Shown: piece after piece, positions 1 through 13,467 of the stretch
How the letters are laid out: each line of letters starts with the position of its first letter
Numbering within the stretch: the first letter of the stretch is position 1
Program-made: the position numbers and the translations under genes
Assembly: GCF_008727775.1 (NCBI RefSeq)
Contig: NZ_CP044232.1
Span: 1,302,001-1,366,000, forward strand
Reading direction: 5' to 3'
Length of the DNA stretch: 64,000 nt
From: Microbacterium lushaniae
GTDB taxonomy: Bacteria; Actinomycetota; Actinomycetes; Actinomycetales; Microbacteriaceae
The notes under the pieces: model-generated
Told to the model about the DNA's origin: nothing
Seen by the model: the letters and a program-made list of their open reading frames with translations, nothing else
The model's database searches: none

Positions 1-1506
1 ACGACGGAGATGACCGAGGCCACCCGCAACGTCCTGATCGAGGCGGCGATCTTCGACCCCGTCACGATCGCCCGCACCGCACGGCGCCACAAGCTCCCCT
101 CCGAGGCGTCGCGACGCTTCGAGCGCGGCGTGGACCCGCTGATCCCCTTCGTCGCCGCGCGCCGGGTGGCCGACCTCATGGTCGAGCACGCCGGCGGGAC
201 GCTGGACACCGAGACCGGCGGTGCCCTCTTCACGGAGGTCTTCGTCGAGGCAGTGGAGCTGCCCAAGGCCTTCGTCCCCGGCCTCATCGGGGTGGAGTAC
301 ACCGAGGCGGAGATCACCGGTGCTCTGGAGAGGATCGGCTGCGAGGTGACGGAGGACGCCGGCCAGGAGTGGATCGTCATCCCGCCGTCCTGGCGTCCCG
401 ACCTCACCGACAAGTGGACGCTCGCCGAGGAGGTCGCCCGCATCACCGGGTACGACCGCATCCCCTCCACCCTGCCCATCCCGCCCTCCGGGCGCGGGTT
501 CACGCCCGCTCAGCAGGCGCGGCGCCGTGTCGCCAACGCGCTGGCGGCCGCCGGGTACGTCGAGACCCTGTCGTTCGGCTTCACGACCGCGGAGCAGAAC
601 GACCTGCACGGCTCGGCCACCGGCGCGCACGTGCCGAGCATCAAGCTCGCCAACCCGCTCGACGGGCAGGCGCCGTTCCTGCGTCGCTCGCTGATCCCCG
701 GGCTCCTCCAGGTCGCGCACCGCAACGTCTCCCGCGGTTTCACCGACCTCGCGCTGTTCGAAGCCGGCGTCGTCGTCGTGCCCGAGGAGGGCGTGACGTA
801 CGGCACCGAGACGGTGCCCGCCCCCGCCGTGCGTCCGGACGCGGCCACGCTCGCGGCGCTGGATGCGGCCATCCCGCCGCAGCCGCGCCACATCGCGGTG
901 CTCGTCACCGGCAACCGCATCGCCAAGCAGCCGGGGCAGGACGCCGAGCCGTTCGACGTCGCCGACGTCCTGGACGCCGTGCGCACGATCGCCGTCGCCG
1001 CCGGGGTGGAGATCTCCGTGACCCAGGGGGAGCGCGCGGCGCTGCACCCCGGACGCACGGGGATCCTCACCGTCAGCGACGTGGAGGTCGGCTACGTGGG
1101 GGAGGTGCTGCCCGCTGTCGCGGCGGCCGCCGACCTGCCCGGCCGCGTCGCCGTGGCCGAGCTGAACCTGGACGCCCTGCTGGCGCGGGCCGGCGACCGC
1201 GTCATGGCCGCGTCGCTGTCGGGGTATCCCGTGGCGACGCAGGACGTGTCGCTGGTCGTGGGTGCCGACGTGCCCGCAGCCGACGTGCGTGCGGCGCTCG
1301 TGGACGGCGCCGGCGACCTGCTGGAATCGGCGCGGCTCGTGGACGACTACCGCGGCCCTGGCGTGCCGGAAGGGCGCAAGAGCCTCACCTTCGCGCTGCG
1401 CTTCCGTGCCCCCGACCGCACGCTCACCGCGGCCGAGGCGACCGAGGCGAAGCTTGCCGGCGTGGCGGTGGCCGCCGAACGCTTCGGCGCAGCCATCCGC
1501 GAGTAA
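1..1506 (+). CDS. pheT: Phenylalanyl-tRNA synthetase beta subunit, 5' end outside window
   Basis: This is the C-terminal 501 codons of the beta chain of the alpha2-beta2 PheRS, which charges tRNA-Phe in the cytoplasm. The frame is open from base 1, and the window begins inside the conserved TTEMTEATRNVLIEAA segment of the B3/4 core, so the N-terminal tRNA-binding, B1 and first B3/4 parts are missing. Downstream come the SRRFERGVDP motif, a B5-like domain (about residues 80-155), the synthetase-like core, and a C-terminal FDX-ACB anticodon-binding domain (about 405-501) ending with a PEGRKSLTFALRFR motif. pheS is expected just upstream. The gene is convergent with the ATPase gene, with only 9 bases between the two stop codons. 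Identification is firm; only the start is unseen. Confidence 0.96.
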   Translation, partial: TTEMTEATRNVLIEAAIFDPVTIARTARRHKLPSEASRRFERGVDPLIPFVAARRVADLMVEHAGGTLDTETGGALFTEVFVEAVELPKAFVPGLIGVEYTEAEITGALERIGCEVTEDAGQEWIVIPPSWRPDLTDKWTLAEEVARITGYDRIPSTLPIPPSGRGFTPAQQARRRVANALAAAGYVETLSFGFTTAEQNDLHGSATGAHVPSIKLANPLDGQAPFLRRSLIPGLLQVAHRNVSRGFTDLALFEAGVVVVPEEGVTYGTETVPAPAVRPDAATLAALDAAIPPQPRHIAVLVTGNRIAKQPGQDAEPFDVADVLDAVRTIAVAAGVEISVTQGERAALHPGRTGILTVSDVEVGYVGEVLPAVAAAADLPGRVAVAELNLDALLARAGDRVMAASLSGYPVATQDVSLVVGADVPAADVRAALVDGAGDLLESARLVDDYRGPGVPEGRKSLTFALRFRAPDRTLTAAEATEAKLAGVAVAAERFGAAIRE

Positions 1507-1515
1507 CCGGCGGCG

Positions 1516-2649
1516 TCAGCGCGAGGGCCAGTGCCACGGCGGGCGGTCAAGCGTCCCCTGTCCGCTGACCCGCGTGCCGCCGCGGCCCGGCTCCAGGCGG
1601 TGCAGGAGCGCCCCGGCGGCTGCCAGCGCCTCCGCGAGCGGCTCGGCGTGCGTGACGACCATCACCTGCGTGGTCTCGGATGCGGCGGCGATCAGCTCGG
1701 CCAGCGGATGCAGCAGATCGGGGTGCAGGCTCGCCTCGGGCTCGTTGAGCACGATCAGCGGAGGCGGCTCGGGGGCCAGGAGCGCGGCGGCGAGCAGGAG
1801 ATAGCGCAGCGTGCCGTCGGAGAGCTCTTCGCCCGACAGCGGGCGGAGCAGACCCGGCTGGCGCCACAGCAGGCGGAACCGTCCGTCGTCGGCGGAGATC
1901 TCCACGCGGCTGCCGGGGAAGGCGCGGTCCACTTCGGTGTCCAGGCGCGCACCGGCGCCGGATTCGCGCACGGTCTGCCACGCCGCGGCGATGTCGGCTC
2001 CGTCATCGGCCAGCCGGCGGGTACGGGTGCCGACCTGCGGCCGGCGGGCCGGTGCCTCCGCGTCGACGCGGAAATGGTCGTAGAAACGCCACTGGGACAG
2101 CTGCCGGCGCAGGGCCAGCAGTTCGGGTGCCGCCTCCCCGTCGGCCAGATCCGTGACGACGCTCTCGTAGGCGGACAGATGCTGGTTCAACGTGCGCCAC
2201 GTGTCCTCGCGCACGCGCGTGACCCCGCGCGACCGGTCGACCAGGAGGGAGGCGGGCTTGGCGACGGGGCCGGAGAACACCTGCTCGCGCTTGATCTCGG
2301 GGTCGCGCAGGAACAGGCTGGACTGCTCGGTCTGCGGCAGGCCCAGGTCGACGAGGTATCCGAAGTCCTCCGACGCGAACCCCAGCAGCACCGCCACCGG
2401 TCCCCGGCGACGCGTCCCCTCCTCGCCCTGACCGGTCTCGGGGCCCGCCCACACGAGTGACGACAGGCCGCCTTCGCGGGCCACGGCCCCCACGAGGTCG
2501 CCGGCGGCCACGGTGGACAGCAGCCGCAGCGCCCGGTACAGGTTCGATTTGCCCGATCCGTTGGGCCCGGTCACCACGGTCAGGCGCTCGAGGGGGAGCA
2601 CCACGTCACGCAACGAGCGATAGCCGGCGACGGCGAGGGAGGTCAGCAC
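1516..2649 (-). CDS. AAA-family ATPase (RecF/SMC-like, AAA_21 type)
   Basis: This 377-residue soluble P-loop ATPase of the ABC/SMC-like family is related to RecF and to OLD/DUF2813-type ATPases. Walker A is GPNGSGKS at residues 28-35. The C-terminal third has a signature-like [16 protein letters not shown], then a Walker B-like [14 protein letters not shown] and a switch His in [12 protein letters not shown]. No nuclease (TOPRIM) domain is visible, so it is an isolated ATPase. The start is GTG at 2649. A CAGGAT hexamer lies 6 nt upstream without a Shine-Dalgarno sequence, suggesting a leaderless message. The gene stands alone between pheT and the arg operon. Substrate and role are unknown; DNA-repair or phage-related functions are typical for relatives but not shown here. 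Confidence 0.8.
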   Translation of the reverse strand: MLTSLAVAGYRSLRDVVLPLERLTVVTGPNGSGKSNLYRALRLLSTVAAGDLVGAVAREGGLSSLVWAGPETGQGEEGTRRRGPVAVLLGFASEDFGYLVDLGLPQTEQSSLFLRDPEIKREQVFSGPVAKPASLLVDRSRGVTRVREDTWRTLNQHLSAYESVVTDLADGEAAPELLALRRQLSQWRFYDHFRVDAEAPARRPQVGTRTRRLADDGADIAAAWQTVRESGAGARLDTEVDRAFPGSRVEISADDGRFRLLWRQPGLLRPLSGEELSDGTLRYLLLAAALLAPEPPPLIVLNEPEASLHPDLLHPLAELIAAASETTQVMVVTHAEPLAEALAAAGALLHRLEPGRGGTRVSGQGTLDRPPWHWPSR

Positions 2650-2749
2650 GGGACCATCCTGGCCGAACCCTCCGACACCGCGTGCCCAGGCGGCGGGGCT
2701 CGGCGCGGCGCACAGGCGGACGGATTTTGCGGACGGGGTGGGACGGGAC

Positions 2750-2755
2750 TAAGGT
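2750..2755 (+). promoter_or_regulatory. -10 box of the arginine leader ORF
   Basis: TAAGGT lies 6 nt ahead of the ATG at 2762, so transcription would start at or next to that ATG. No convincing -35 hexamer is seen in the GC-rich upstream sequence. Confidence 0.5.
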
Positions 2756-2761
2756 CGCCCC

Positions 2762-2839
2762 ATGCTTTCCGCCGGCTTCGCCCCGCTCCCGCTCGGCGGG
2801 GGCGCTGTGCGCGTGCGCCGCGACGGCCGCCGACTCTAG
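2762..2839 (+). CDS. Putative arginine-rich leader peptide of the arg operon
   Basis: A 25-codon ORF (ATG to TAG) lies 74 bases upstream of argC. Five of its last nine residues are arginine (positions 17, 19, 20, 23 and 24; codons CGC, CGC, CGC, CGC, CGA), just before the stop. It has a -10-like TAAGGT 6 nt upstream and no Shine-Dalgarno sequence, so it would be translated from a leaderless transcript. A 10-bp stem-loop starts at its stop codon. Clustered codons for the end product of the downstream pathway are the hallmark of ribosome-mediated attenuation leaders, such as those of trp, his and ilv. I infer that it senses charged tRNA-Arg. GC-rich sequence yields many CGC codons by chance, so the call rests on the combined position, promoter and structure. 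There is no homology evidence. Confidence 0.5.
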   Translation: MLSAGFAPLPLGGGAVRVRRDGRRL

Positions 2840-2875
2840 GCGACCCCGGAACGCGTCTGCGGCTCGGGTGTCGCC
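2839..2875 (+). promoter_or_regulatory. Stem-loop between arg leader ORF and argC
   Basis: GGCGAC-CCCG (2839-2848) pairs with CGGG-(bulged T)-GTCGCC (2865-2875), a 10-bp stem with one bulge and a 16-nt loop. The left arm begins at the last base of the leader stop codon. GACGGC (2822-2827), inside the Arg codons, can instead pair with GCCGTC (2873-2878), which overlaps the right arm, so two exclusive folds exist. No U-run follows, so it is not a classical intrinsic terminator. The attenuator role is inference. Confidence 0.35.
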
Positions 2876-2900
2876 GTCACCGGCCCCGTCGTCCCAGACA

Positions 2901-2906
2901 TAAGGT
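2901..2906 (+). promoter_or_regulatory. -10 box directly upstream of argC
   Basis: TAAGGT lies 7 nt before the argC ATG at 2914, allowing a second, leaderless transcript that would bypass the leader ORF. No ArgR-type palindrome was recognised between 2650 and 2913. Confidence 0.45.
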
Positions 2907-2913
2907 TGAAGTC

Positions 2914-3963
2914 ATGCCCTATTCGGTCGCCGTCTCCGGCGCATCCGGCTACGCCGGCGGTGAGGTGCTGCGTCTCCTCGCCGAGCACCCCGACGTCCAG
3001 ATCCGCACAGTCACCGCGCACACCAGTGCCGGCCGCCCGCTGATCGAGCACCAGCCGCACCTGCGCTCGCTCGCCGGCCTCACCCTGCGTGAGACGACGC
3101 CCGAGGTGCTCGCCGGCCACGACATCGTCGTGCTCGCACTGCCGCACGGGCAGTCCGCGCAGTACACCGACGCGCTGGCCGAGGTGCCCCTCGTCATCGA
3201 CGCCGGCGCCGATCATCGCCTGACCGACTCCGCCGACTGGGACCGCTTCTACGGCGGCGCCCACTCCGAAGCGTGGACCTACGGCGTGCCGGAACTCCCG
3301 GCGGACGGCGGCAAGCAGCGCGACGCCCTGGTCGGCGCGACGCGGATCGCCGCCCCCGGCTGCAACGCCTCCACGGTGTCGCTGAGCGTCGCGCCCGGAG
3401 TCGCCGCCGGCGTCATCGACGCGTCCGACATCGTCAGCGTCCTGGCGGTGGGCCCCAGCGGCGCCGGCAAGAGCCTGAAGACCAACCTCCTGGCCGCCGA
3501 GATCCTGGGGTCGGCCAATCCGTATGCGGTGGGCGGGACGCACCGCCACATCCCCGAGATCCGCCAGGCACTGGTGGCCGCCGGGGCGGATGCGGCGGCG
3601 GTGCGCGTCTCCTTCACGCCCGTGCTCGTGCCGATGGCCCGTGGGATCCTCGCCACCACGTCGGCGCCGATCGCGCCGGGGACCACCGACGCGCAGATCC
3701 GTGACGCGTGGGAGGCGGCCTATGACGGCGAGCCGTTCGTGCACCTCCTTCCCGCCGGCGACTTCCCGCGCACGGCCGATGTGATCGGGGCCAACACGGC
3801 GCTCATGGGACTCGCGGTCGACCGCGACGCCAACCGCGTCGTGGTGGTCACCGCCGTGGACAACCTCGTCAAGGGCACGGCGGGAGCCGCCGTGCAGTCG
3901 ATGAACCTCGCGCTCGGGCTCCCCGAGACGCGTGGACTGAGCGTGAACGGAGTGGCACCGTGA
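2914..3963 (+). CDS. argC: N-acetyl-gamma-glutamyl-phosphate reductase
   Basis: ArgC (349 aa) reduces N-acetylglutamyl phosphate to the semialdehyde with NADPH, the third step of arginine synthesis. The N-terminal Rossmann motif [14 protein letters not shown] is at residues 9-22. The catalytic cysteine is C150 in APGCNAST, and a [10 protein letters not shown] segment lies in the C-terminal domain. Length is usual for type 1 ArgC. It heads the operon argC-J-B-D-F-(acyltransferase)-H, and its TGA overlaps the argJ GTG by 4 bases. The start has no Shine-Dalgarno sequence but a -10-like hexamer 7 nt upstream. An arginine-rich leader ORF precedes it and may regulate the operon. Confidence 0.97.
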   Translation: MPYSVAVSGASGYAGGEVLRLLAEHPDVQIRTVTAHTSAGRPLIEHQPHLRSLAGLTLRETTPEVLAGHDIVVLALPHGQSAQYTDALAEVPLVIDAGADHRLTDSADWDRFYGGAHSEAWTYGVPELPADGGKQRDALVGATRIAAPGCNASTVSLSVAPGVAAGVIDASDIVSVLAVGPSGAGKSLKTNLLAAEILGSANPYAVGGTHRHIPEIRQALVAAGADAAAVRVSFTPVLVPMARGILATTSAPIAPGTTDAQIRDAWEAAYDGEPFVHLLPAGDFPRTADVIGANTALMGLAVDRDANRVVVVTAVDNLVKGTAGAAVQSMNLALGLPETRGLSVNGVAP

Positions 3964-5117
3964 GCGTCACCGCACCGGCCGGATTCGAGGCCGCGGGAGT
4001 CGCCGTGGGACTGAAATCCAGCGGCAAGCCCGACGTCGCCGTCGTCGTGAACCGTGGCCCGCTCAAGGTCGGGGCGGCGGTGTTCACCTCCAACCGGGCC
4101 AAGGCCAACCCCATCCTGTGGTCCGAGCAGGCCATCGCGGACGGCGTCGTGGAAGCCATCGTGCTCAACTCCGGCGGTGCGAACTGCTTCACCGGCTCCT
4201 TCGGATTCCAGACCACGCATCAGACCGCGGAGAAGACGGCAGAACTGCTGGGAGCGGGCGCCGGCGACGTCCTGGTGTGCTCGACCGGTCTGATCGGCAC
4301 CGGCGACGAGGTGTTCCGCGCCAAGGTGCTCCACGGCGTCGAGGAAGGGATCGCGGCGCTGTCGGGCGACGGGGGAGAGGCCGCGTCGCTGGCGATCATG
4401 ACCACCGACTCCCGACCCAAGCGCGTCGTGCACAGCGAAGACGGCTGGACGATCGGGGGCATGGCCAAGGGCGCCGGGATGCTGGCGCCGGGCCTGGCGA
4501 CGATGCTCGTGGTGCTCACCACCGACGCCGTGCTCGATTCCGCCGAGGCGGACGCTGCGCTGCGGCACGCGACGCGCGTGAGCTTCGACCGCCTCGACTC
4601 CGACGGGTGCATGTCCACGAACGACCAGGTCAGTCTGCTCGTCAGCGGAGCCAGCGGCATCCGCCCCCAGGCCGAAGCCTTCCGCGAGGCGCTCGCCGCG
4701 GTGTGCTTCGACCTCGCCGAGCAGCTGCAGTCCGACGCCGAGGGCGCCAGCCACGACATCCGTATCGAGGTGACCCACGCCGCATCCGAGGACGAGGCCG
4801 TCGACGTCGGCCGCTCGGTCGCCCGCAACAACCTCTTCAAAGCCGCGATCTTCGGCAACGACCCCAACTGGGGCCGGGTGCTCGCCGCGATCGGCACGAC
4901 GACGGCCCGGTTCGACCCGTACGACGTGGACGTGTGGATGAACGGCGTCCGCGTCTGCACCGCGGGGGGCCCGGACCGCCCCCGTGAAGACGTCGACCTG
5001 ACGCCGCGGGCCACCGACCTCGTGATCGACCTGAAAGCCGGCGATGCGACCGCCGTCATCTTGACCAACGACCTCACGCACGAGTACGTCCACGAGAACA
5101 GCGCCTATTCGTCATGA
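3960..5117 (+). CDS. argJ: Bifunctional glutamate N-acetyltransferase / ornithine acetyltransferase
   Basis: ArgJ (385 aa) moves the acetyl group from N-acetylornithine to glutamate (the cyclic arginine pathway), and many family members also use acetyl-CoA. It is made as a precursor that self-cleaves before a threonine nucleophile. The motif [14 protein letters not shown] is present, with the predicted cleavage and nucleophile at T181. The C-terminal part has the conserved [13 protein letters not shown]. Start GTG overlaps the argC stop (GTGA), and the end overlaps argB by 4 bases (ATGA), so translation is probably coupled. argA is not present in the window, consistent with a recycling pathway. 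Confidence 0.96.
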   Translation: MSVTAPAGFEAAGVAVGLKSSGKPDVAVVVNRGPLKVGAAVFTSNRAKANPILWSEQAIADGVVEAIVLNSGGANCFTGSFGFQTTHQTAEKTAELLGAGAGDVLVCSTGLIGTGDEVFRAKVLHGVEEGIAALSGDGGEAASLAIMTTDSRPKRVVHSEDGWTIGGMAKGAGMLAPGLATMLVVLTTDAVLDSAEADAALRHATRVSFDRLDSDGCMSTNDQVSLLVSGASGIRPQAEAFREALAAVCFDLAEQLQSDAEGASHDIRIEVTHAASEDEAVDVGRSVARNNLFKAAIFGNDPNWGRVLAAIGTTTARFDPYDVDVWMNGVRVCTAGGPDRPREDVDLTPRATDLVIDLKAGDATAVILTNDLTHEYVHENSAYSS

Positions 5118-6012
5118 CCGGAATCGACATCCAGGACACCGACCCGACCGCCGCGAGCGCGCGGGCAGCCACCCTCGTGGAGTCGCTGCCGTGGCTGCGG
5201 CGCTTCCGCGACCAGGTCATCGTGATCAAGTACGGCGGCAACGCCATGGTCAGCGACGAGCTGCAGGACGCCTTCGCCGCCGACATCGCGTACCTCCGGT
5301 ACGTCGGCGTCCGCCCGGTCGTCGTGCACGGCGGCGGACCGCAGATCTCCTCGATGCTCGATCGCCTCGCCATCCCGAGCGAATTCAAGGGCGGCTACCG
5401 TGTCACCTCCACGGAAGCCATCAGCGTCGTCCGCATGGTGCTCACCGGTCAGATCAATCCCCAGCTCGTGGCCAAGGTCAACGCCCACGGCCCGCTGGCG
5501 ATGGGTCTCAGCGGCGAGGACGCGGGGCTCTTCGGCGGCCGCCGCCGCGGGGTCGTCGTCGACGGCGTCGAGCACGACCTCGGACGCGTGGGCGATGTCG
5601 TGTCGGTGGACCCCCAGCCCGTCCTGGACCACCTCGCGGCCGGTCGCATCCCGATCGTCTCCAGCATCGCGCCGGACCTGGATCACCCCGGACATTCCCT
5701 CAACGTCAACGCGGATGCCGCGGCCGCCGCGCTCGCGGTGGCCCTGGGGGCGGAGAAGCTCGTCGTCCTCACCGACGTGGCCGGCCTGTACGCCGACTGG
5801 CCCAACCGCGAATCGCTCGTGTCCCACCTCACCTCGACGGAGCTGCGCGCGATGATGCCGCAGCTGGAGTCGGGCATGATCCCCAAGATGCAGGCGTGCC
5901 TGGATGCCGTGGACGGCGGCGTGCCCACCGCGGCCATCATCGACGGGAGGGTGCCGCATTCGGTGCTCGTGGAACTGTTCACCAGCAAGGGGATCGGAAC
6001 GGAGGTCGTCGC

Positions 6013-6016
<4 letters not shown>
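5114..6016 (+). CDS. argB: Acetylglutamate kinase
   Basis: ArgB (300 aa) phosphorylates N-acetylglutamate with ATP, the usual feedback-controlled step. The amino-acid-kinase fold shows IKYGGNAM near residue 37-44, [14 protein letters not shown] near 71-84, and the C-terminal segment with [16 protein letters not shown]. The N-terminal helix before KYGG (about 35 residues) is of the length found in arginine-sensitive hexameric enzymes, so feedback inhibition by arginine is likely but not proven. Start ATG at 5114 overlaps the argJ stop, and the stop overlaps argD ATG at 6013. Confidence 0.96.
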
Positions 6017-10740
<4,724 letters not shown>

Positions 10741-10742
10741 TA

Positions 10743-10787
10743 AGCCAAGGGCTGATATTCTTTGATGATCAGCGATATGCTTATGTC
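10743..10787 (+). promoter_or_regulatory. satD promoter region with short inverted repeats
   Basis: This AT-rich stretch between argH and the SatD-like gene holds AGCC-N3-GGCT at 10743-10753, the near-palindrome TGATGATCA around 10764-10772, and a -10-like TATGCT (10776-10781) 6 nt before the ATG. Because the product ends in a helix-turn-helix, autoregulation here is possible but only inferred. Confidence 0.35.
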
Positions 10788-11438
10788 ATGTCCACCGTGG
10801 TCATCGCCGACATCGTCGGCTCCCGCCGGCTGAGCGATCGCGCGGCCGCCCAGGTGGCTCTCGAGGAGACCATCGCGCGCGTGGAGGCGGAGCATCCGTT
10901 CGCCGACCGCGCGCTGACGGCCACGGTAGGCGATGAGCTGCAGGGCGTCTACCCCGACCTCACCGCGGCGCTGAAGGGGCTGCTGCTGCTGCAGCTCGCC
11001 CTCCCCGACGGCCTGGAGTGCCGCTTCGGGGTGGGCGTCGGCGACATCGAGCCGCTGCCCTCCACGGCGGAGGAGCTCACCGACGGGCCAGGATGGTGGG
11101 CCGCGCGCGCCGCGATCGATCGGGTCCACGCGCTGCAGCAGCGCGCCGCGCCCAGCGCGCGCACGTGGGTGGGTGTCGCCGAGGGGGAGGACAATGCCGG
11201 TGTGCTCTCCCGTGTCGCCTTCGCCAACGCCTACCTGCTCACGCGCGACCAGCTCGTGGGCGCCATGAGCGAGCGCACGCGACGACTCGTGTACGGGCGC
11301 TGCATCGGGCGCACCCAGCGTGCCCTCGCCCACGCGGAGGGGATCACGCAGTCCGCCGTGTCCCAGGCGCTCGCCGGCGCCGGCGCCGGCGCGATCCTCG
11401 AAGGCTTCGCCGTCCTGACCGACGGGAGCCCGGCATGA
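10788..11438 (+). CDS. SatD family protein
   Basis: A 216-residue protein. The N-terminus STVVIADIVGSRRLSDR matches the start of SatD-family proteins, named from a Streptococcus acid-tolerance locus. The C-terminus carries a helix-turn-helix-like segment (EGITQSAVSQALAGAG, about residues 185-200), suggesting DNA binding. Molecular function is not established for the family. Start ATG at 10788 has no Shine-Dalgarno sequence but TATGCT 6 nt upstream, so it is probably leaderless. Its stop overlaps the next gene by 4 bases (ATGA), forming a two-gene unit with a membrane protein, a common arrangement for SatD genes. Confidence 0.75.
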   Translation: MSTVVIADIVGSRRLSDRAAAQVALEETIARVEAEHPFADRALTATVGDELQGVYPDLTAALKGLLLLQLALPDGLECRFGVGVGDIEPLPSTAEELTDGPGWWAARAAIDRVHALQQRAAPSARTWVGVAEGEDNAGVLSRVAFANAYLLTRDQLVGAMSERTRRLVYGRCIGRTQRALAHAEGITQSAVSQALAGAGAGAILEGFAVLTDGSPA

Positions 11439-12139
11439 TCGTCGCCGGGGTCCTCCTGCTCGCGATCGGCGGCGTGGATCTCCTGCGCCAGTTCCTCCCC
11501 GCCGGGCGGCGGGCGGTCGCGTACGTGATCGCCGCCGTCGCGCTGCTGCTGGCGGCGTCGGCTCTGGATGCCGTGCCCGCCGCGATCGGAGCCGCCCTCG
11601 CCGCAGCCGTATGGGTTGCGCTCGTCGCGCCGGACGGCGCGCGCCGATCCGGCGTGTGGGCGGCGGCCGTGCTCGCCGTCGTCTGCGCGGCGGCGGTGCT
11701 CGCGGTCGGTCCGCGCGCGCACGCCGGGCCCCTCGGCGACGCGTGGCAGCCGGTGGCGCCGTTCGGCCCCGTCTCGGTGGACACGATCGTCGCCGTCGCC
11801 GGTGCGACGGTGTTCCTGCTGGAGTCGGGCAACATCGTCGTGCGCTCGGCGCTCCGGCAGGAGGCCGTCGTCCTGCCGACCGGCTCGGGCCTGAAGGGCG
11901 GACGGCTCATCGGACCGCTCGAACGCGTGCTCGTCTTCGCCCTGACCCTCGCCGGCGCGTACACGCTCCTGGCCGCCGTGCTCGCGGCGAAGGGGATCGT
12001 GCGCTTCCCGGAGATCTCCCGCGACGGCGACTCGGGCGACCGGGCGGAGTACTTCCTCGTCGGAAGCCTCGCCAGCTGGGCGTGCGCCCTGGCCGCGGCG
12101 GCGCTCGTGTGGTGGGGCGCCGCCCCGCTGATAACCTGA
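11435..12139 (+). CDS. SatD-linked polytopic membrane protein, hypothetical
   Basis: A 234-residue membrane protein with about six or seven hydrophobic segments (around residues 1-17, 27-46, 50-64, 74-90, 112-128, 167-190 and 212-230). Conserved-looking parts are VDTIVAVAGATVFLLESGNIVVR in the middle and RFPEISRD...AEYFLVGSLASW near the end; the latter resembles actinobacterial membrane proteins found beside satD. No enzymatic motif is visible. Start ATG overlaps the satD stop, so the two are likely co-translated. The gene ends 5 bases before the GTG of tyrS, and the tyrS -10-like box lies inside its last codons. Confidence 0.6.
   Translation: MIVAGVLLLAIGGVDLLRQFLPAGRRAVAYVIAAVALLLAASALDAVPAAIGAALAAAVWVALVAPDGARRSGVWAAAVLAVVCAAAVLAVGPRAHAGPLGDAWQPVAPFGPVSVDTIVAVAGATVFLLESGNIVVRSALRQEAVVLPTGSGLKGGRLIGPLERVLVFALTLAGAYTLLAAVLAAKGIVRFPEISRDGDSGDRAEYFLVGSLASWACALAAAALVWWGAAPLIT
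12132..12137 (+). promoter_or_regulatory. -10 box for tyrS
   Basis: TAACCT lies 7 nt before the tyrS GTG and inside the last codons of the upstream gene. There is no Shine-Dalgarno sequence, and no T-box leader is present. Confidence 0.45.
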
Positions 12140-12144
12140 ACCGC

Positions 12145-13458
12145 GTGCCCAGCCCCGCCACCGACACCGCCGTGAGCGCTCTCGCCCCCGCCAACGACCA
12201 GACGTTCGACAACGTGTGGGACGAACTCCTGTGGCGCGGTCTCGTGCACGTGTCCACGGATGCCGAGTCCCTGCGCGAGCTGCTGGGCGGACCCCCGATC
12301 GTCTTCTACTGCGGATTCGATCCGACCGCCCCGAGCCTGCACCTGGGCAACCTCGTGCAGCTGCTCACCATGCGGCGCCTGCAGCTGGCGGGACATCGCC
12401 CGCTCGGTCTCGTCGGCGGATCGACCGGTCTGATCGGCGACCCGCGCCCCTCCGCCGAACGCACGCTCAACACCAAGGAGACCGTGTCGGAGTGGGTCGG
12501 TTCGCTCCGGACCCAGGTCGAGCGGTTCCTGAGCTTCGAGGGGGAGAGTGCCGCGCGCATCGTCAACAACCTCGACTGGACCGCGCCGATGAGCGCCATC
12601 GACTTCCTACGCGAGATCGGCAAGCACTACCGCGTGGGCACGATGCTGAAGAAGGACGCCGTCGCGGCGCGGCTGAACTCCGAGGCCGGCATCAGCTACA
12701 CCGAGTTCAGCTACCAGATCCTGCAGGGTCTGGACTACCTCGAGCTGTTCCGTGCGTACGGGTGCGTGCTGCAGACCGGTGGCAGCGATCAGTGGGGCAA
12801 CCTCACCAGCGGTGTCGACCTCATCCACCGGGTCGAGGGCGCCTCGGTGCACGCCCTCGGCACGCCGCTGATGACGAACGCCGACGGGTCGAAGTTCGGC
12901 AAGAGCGAAGGCAACGCGATCTGGCTGGATCCGCAGATGTGCAGCCCGTACGCGTTCTACCAGTTCTGGCTCAACACCCTCGACGCCGACGTGATCACGC
13001 GCCTGAAGGTCTTCACGTTCCTCACCCGCGAGGAGATCGCCGAGTACGAGCGGCTCGTCCGGGACGAGCCCTTCCGCCGTGCGGCCCAGCGGCGTCTCGC
13101 GCGGGAGGTGACCGTCTTCGTGCACGGCGAGGAAGCCGCGGCGGCGGTGGCCGCGGCATCCGACGCGCTCTTCGGGCAGGGCGATCTGGCGACGCTGGAT
13201 GCCGCCACGCTGCGCAGCGCGCTGGAGGAGCTCCCGCATGCCCGCGTGACGCGGGGTACATCCGTCGTGGAGGCGCTGCAGTCCACGGGGCTCGTCTCCA
13301 GCGCCAGCGAAGCGCGACGGGCGATCGGCCAGGGCGGCGTGTCGCTGGACGGCGCGCGCGTGACCGCCGAAGACGCGGTCGTGGCGGGCACTCTCCCCGG
13401 GGGAGTGTCGGTGCTGCGACGGGGAAAGAAGACCCTCGCGGGCGTCTTCCTGGACTGA
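12145..13458 (+). CDS. tyrS: Tyrosyl-tRNA synthetase
   Basis: TyrS (437 aa, class I) charges tRNA-Tyr. The HIGH motif is HLGN at 66-69, and the KMSKS-type loop is KFGKS at 250-254 within NADGSKFGKSEGN. The C-terminus holds an S4 RNA-binding domain (about residues 370-435). I chose GTG 12145 because it follows TAACCT by 7 nt, as at other leaderless genes here, and gives an N-terminus of usual length. The same frame remains open far upstream without TyrS similarity. Confidence 0.96.
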   Translation: MPSPATDTAVSALAPANDQTFDNVWDELLWRGLVHVSTDAESLRELLGGPPIVFYCGFDPTAPSLHLGNLVQLLTMRRLQLAGHRPLGLVGGSTGLIGDPRPSAERTLNTKETVSEWVGSLRTQVERFLSFEGESAARIVNNLDWTAPMSAIDFLREIGKHYRVGTMLKKDAVAARLNSEAGISYTEFSYQILQGLDYLELFRAYGCVLQTGGSDQWGNLTSGVDLIHRVEGASVHALGTPLMTNADGSKFGKSEGNAIWLDPQMCSPYAFYQFWLNTLDADVITRLKVFTFLTREEIAEYERLVRDEPFRRAAQRRLAREVTVFVHGEEAAAAVAAASDALFGQGDLATLDAATLRSALEELPHARVTRGTSVVEALQSTGLVSSASEARRAIGQGGVSLDGARVTAEDAVVAGTLPGGVSVLRRGKKTLAGVFLD

Positions 13459-13467
13459 CTCGCTCCG

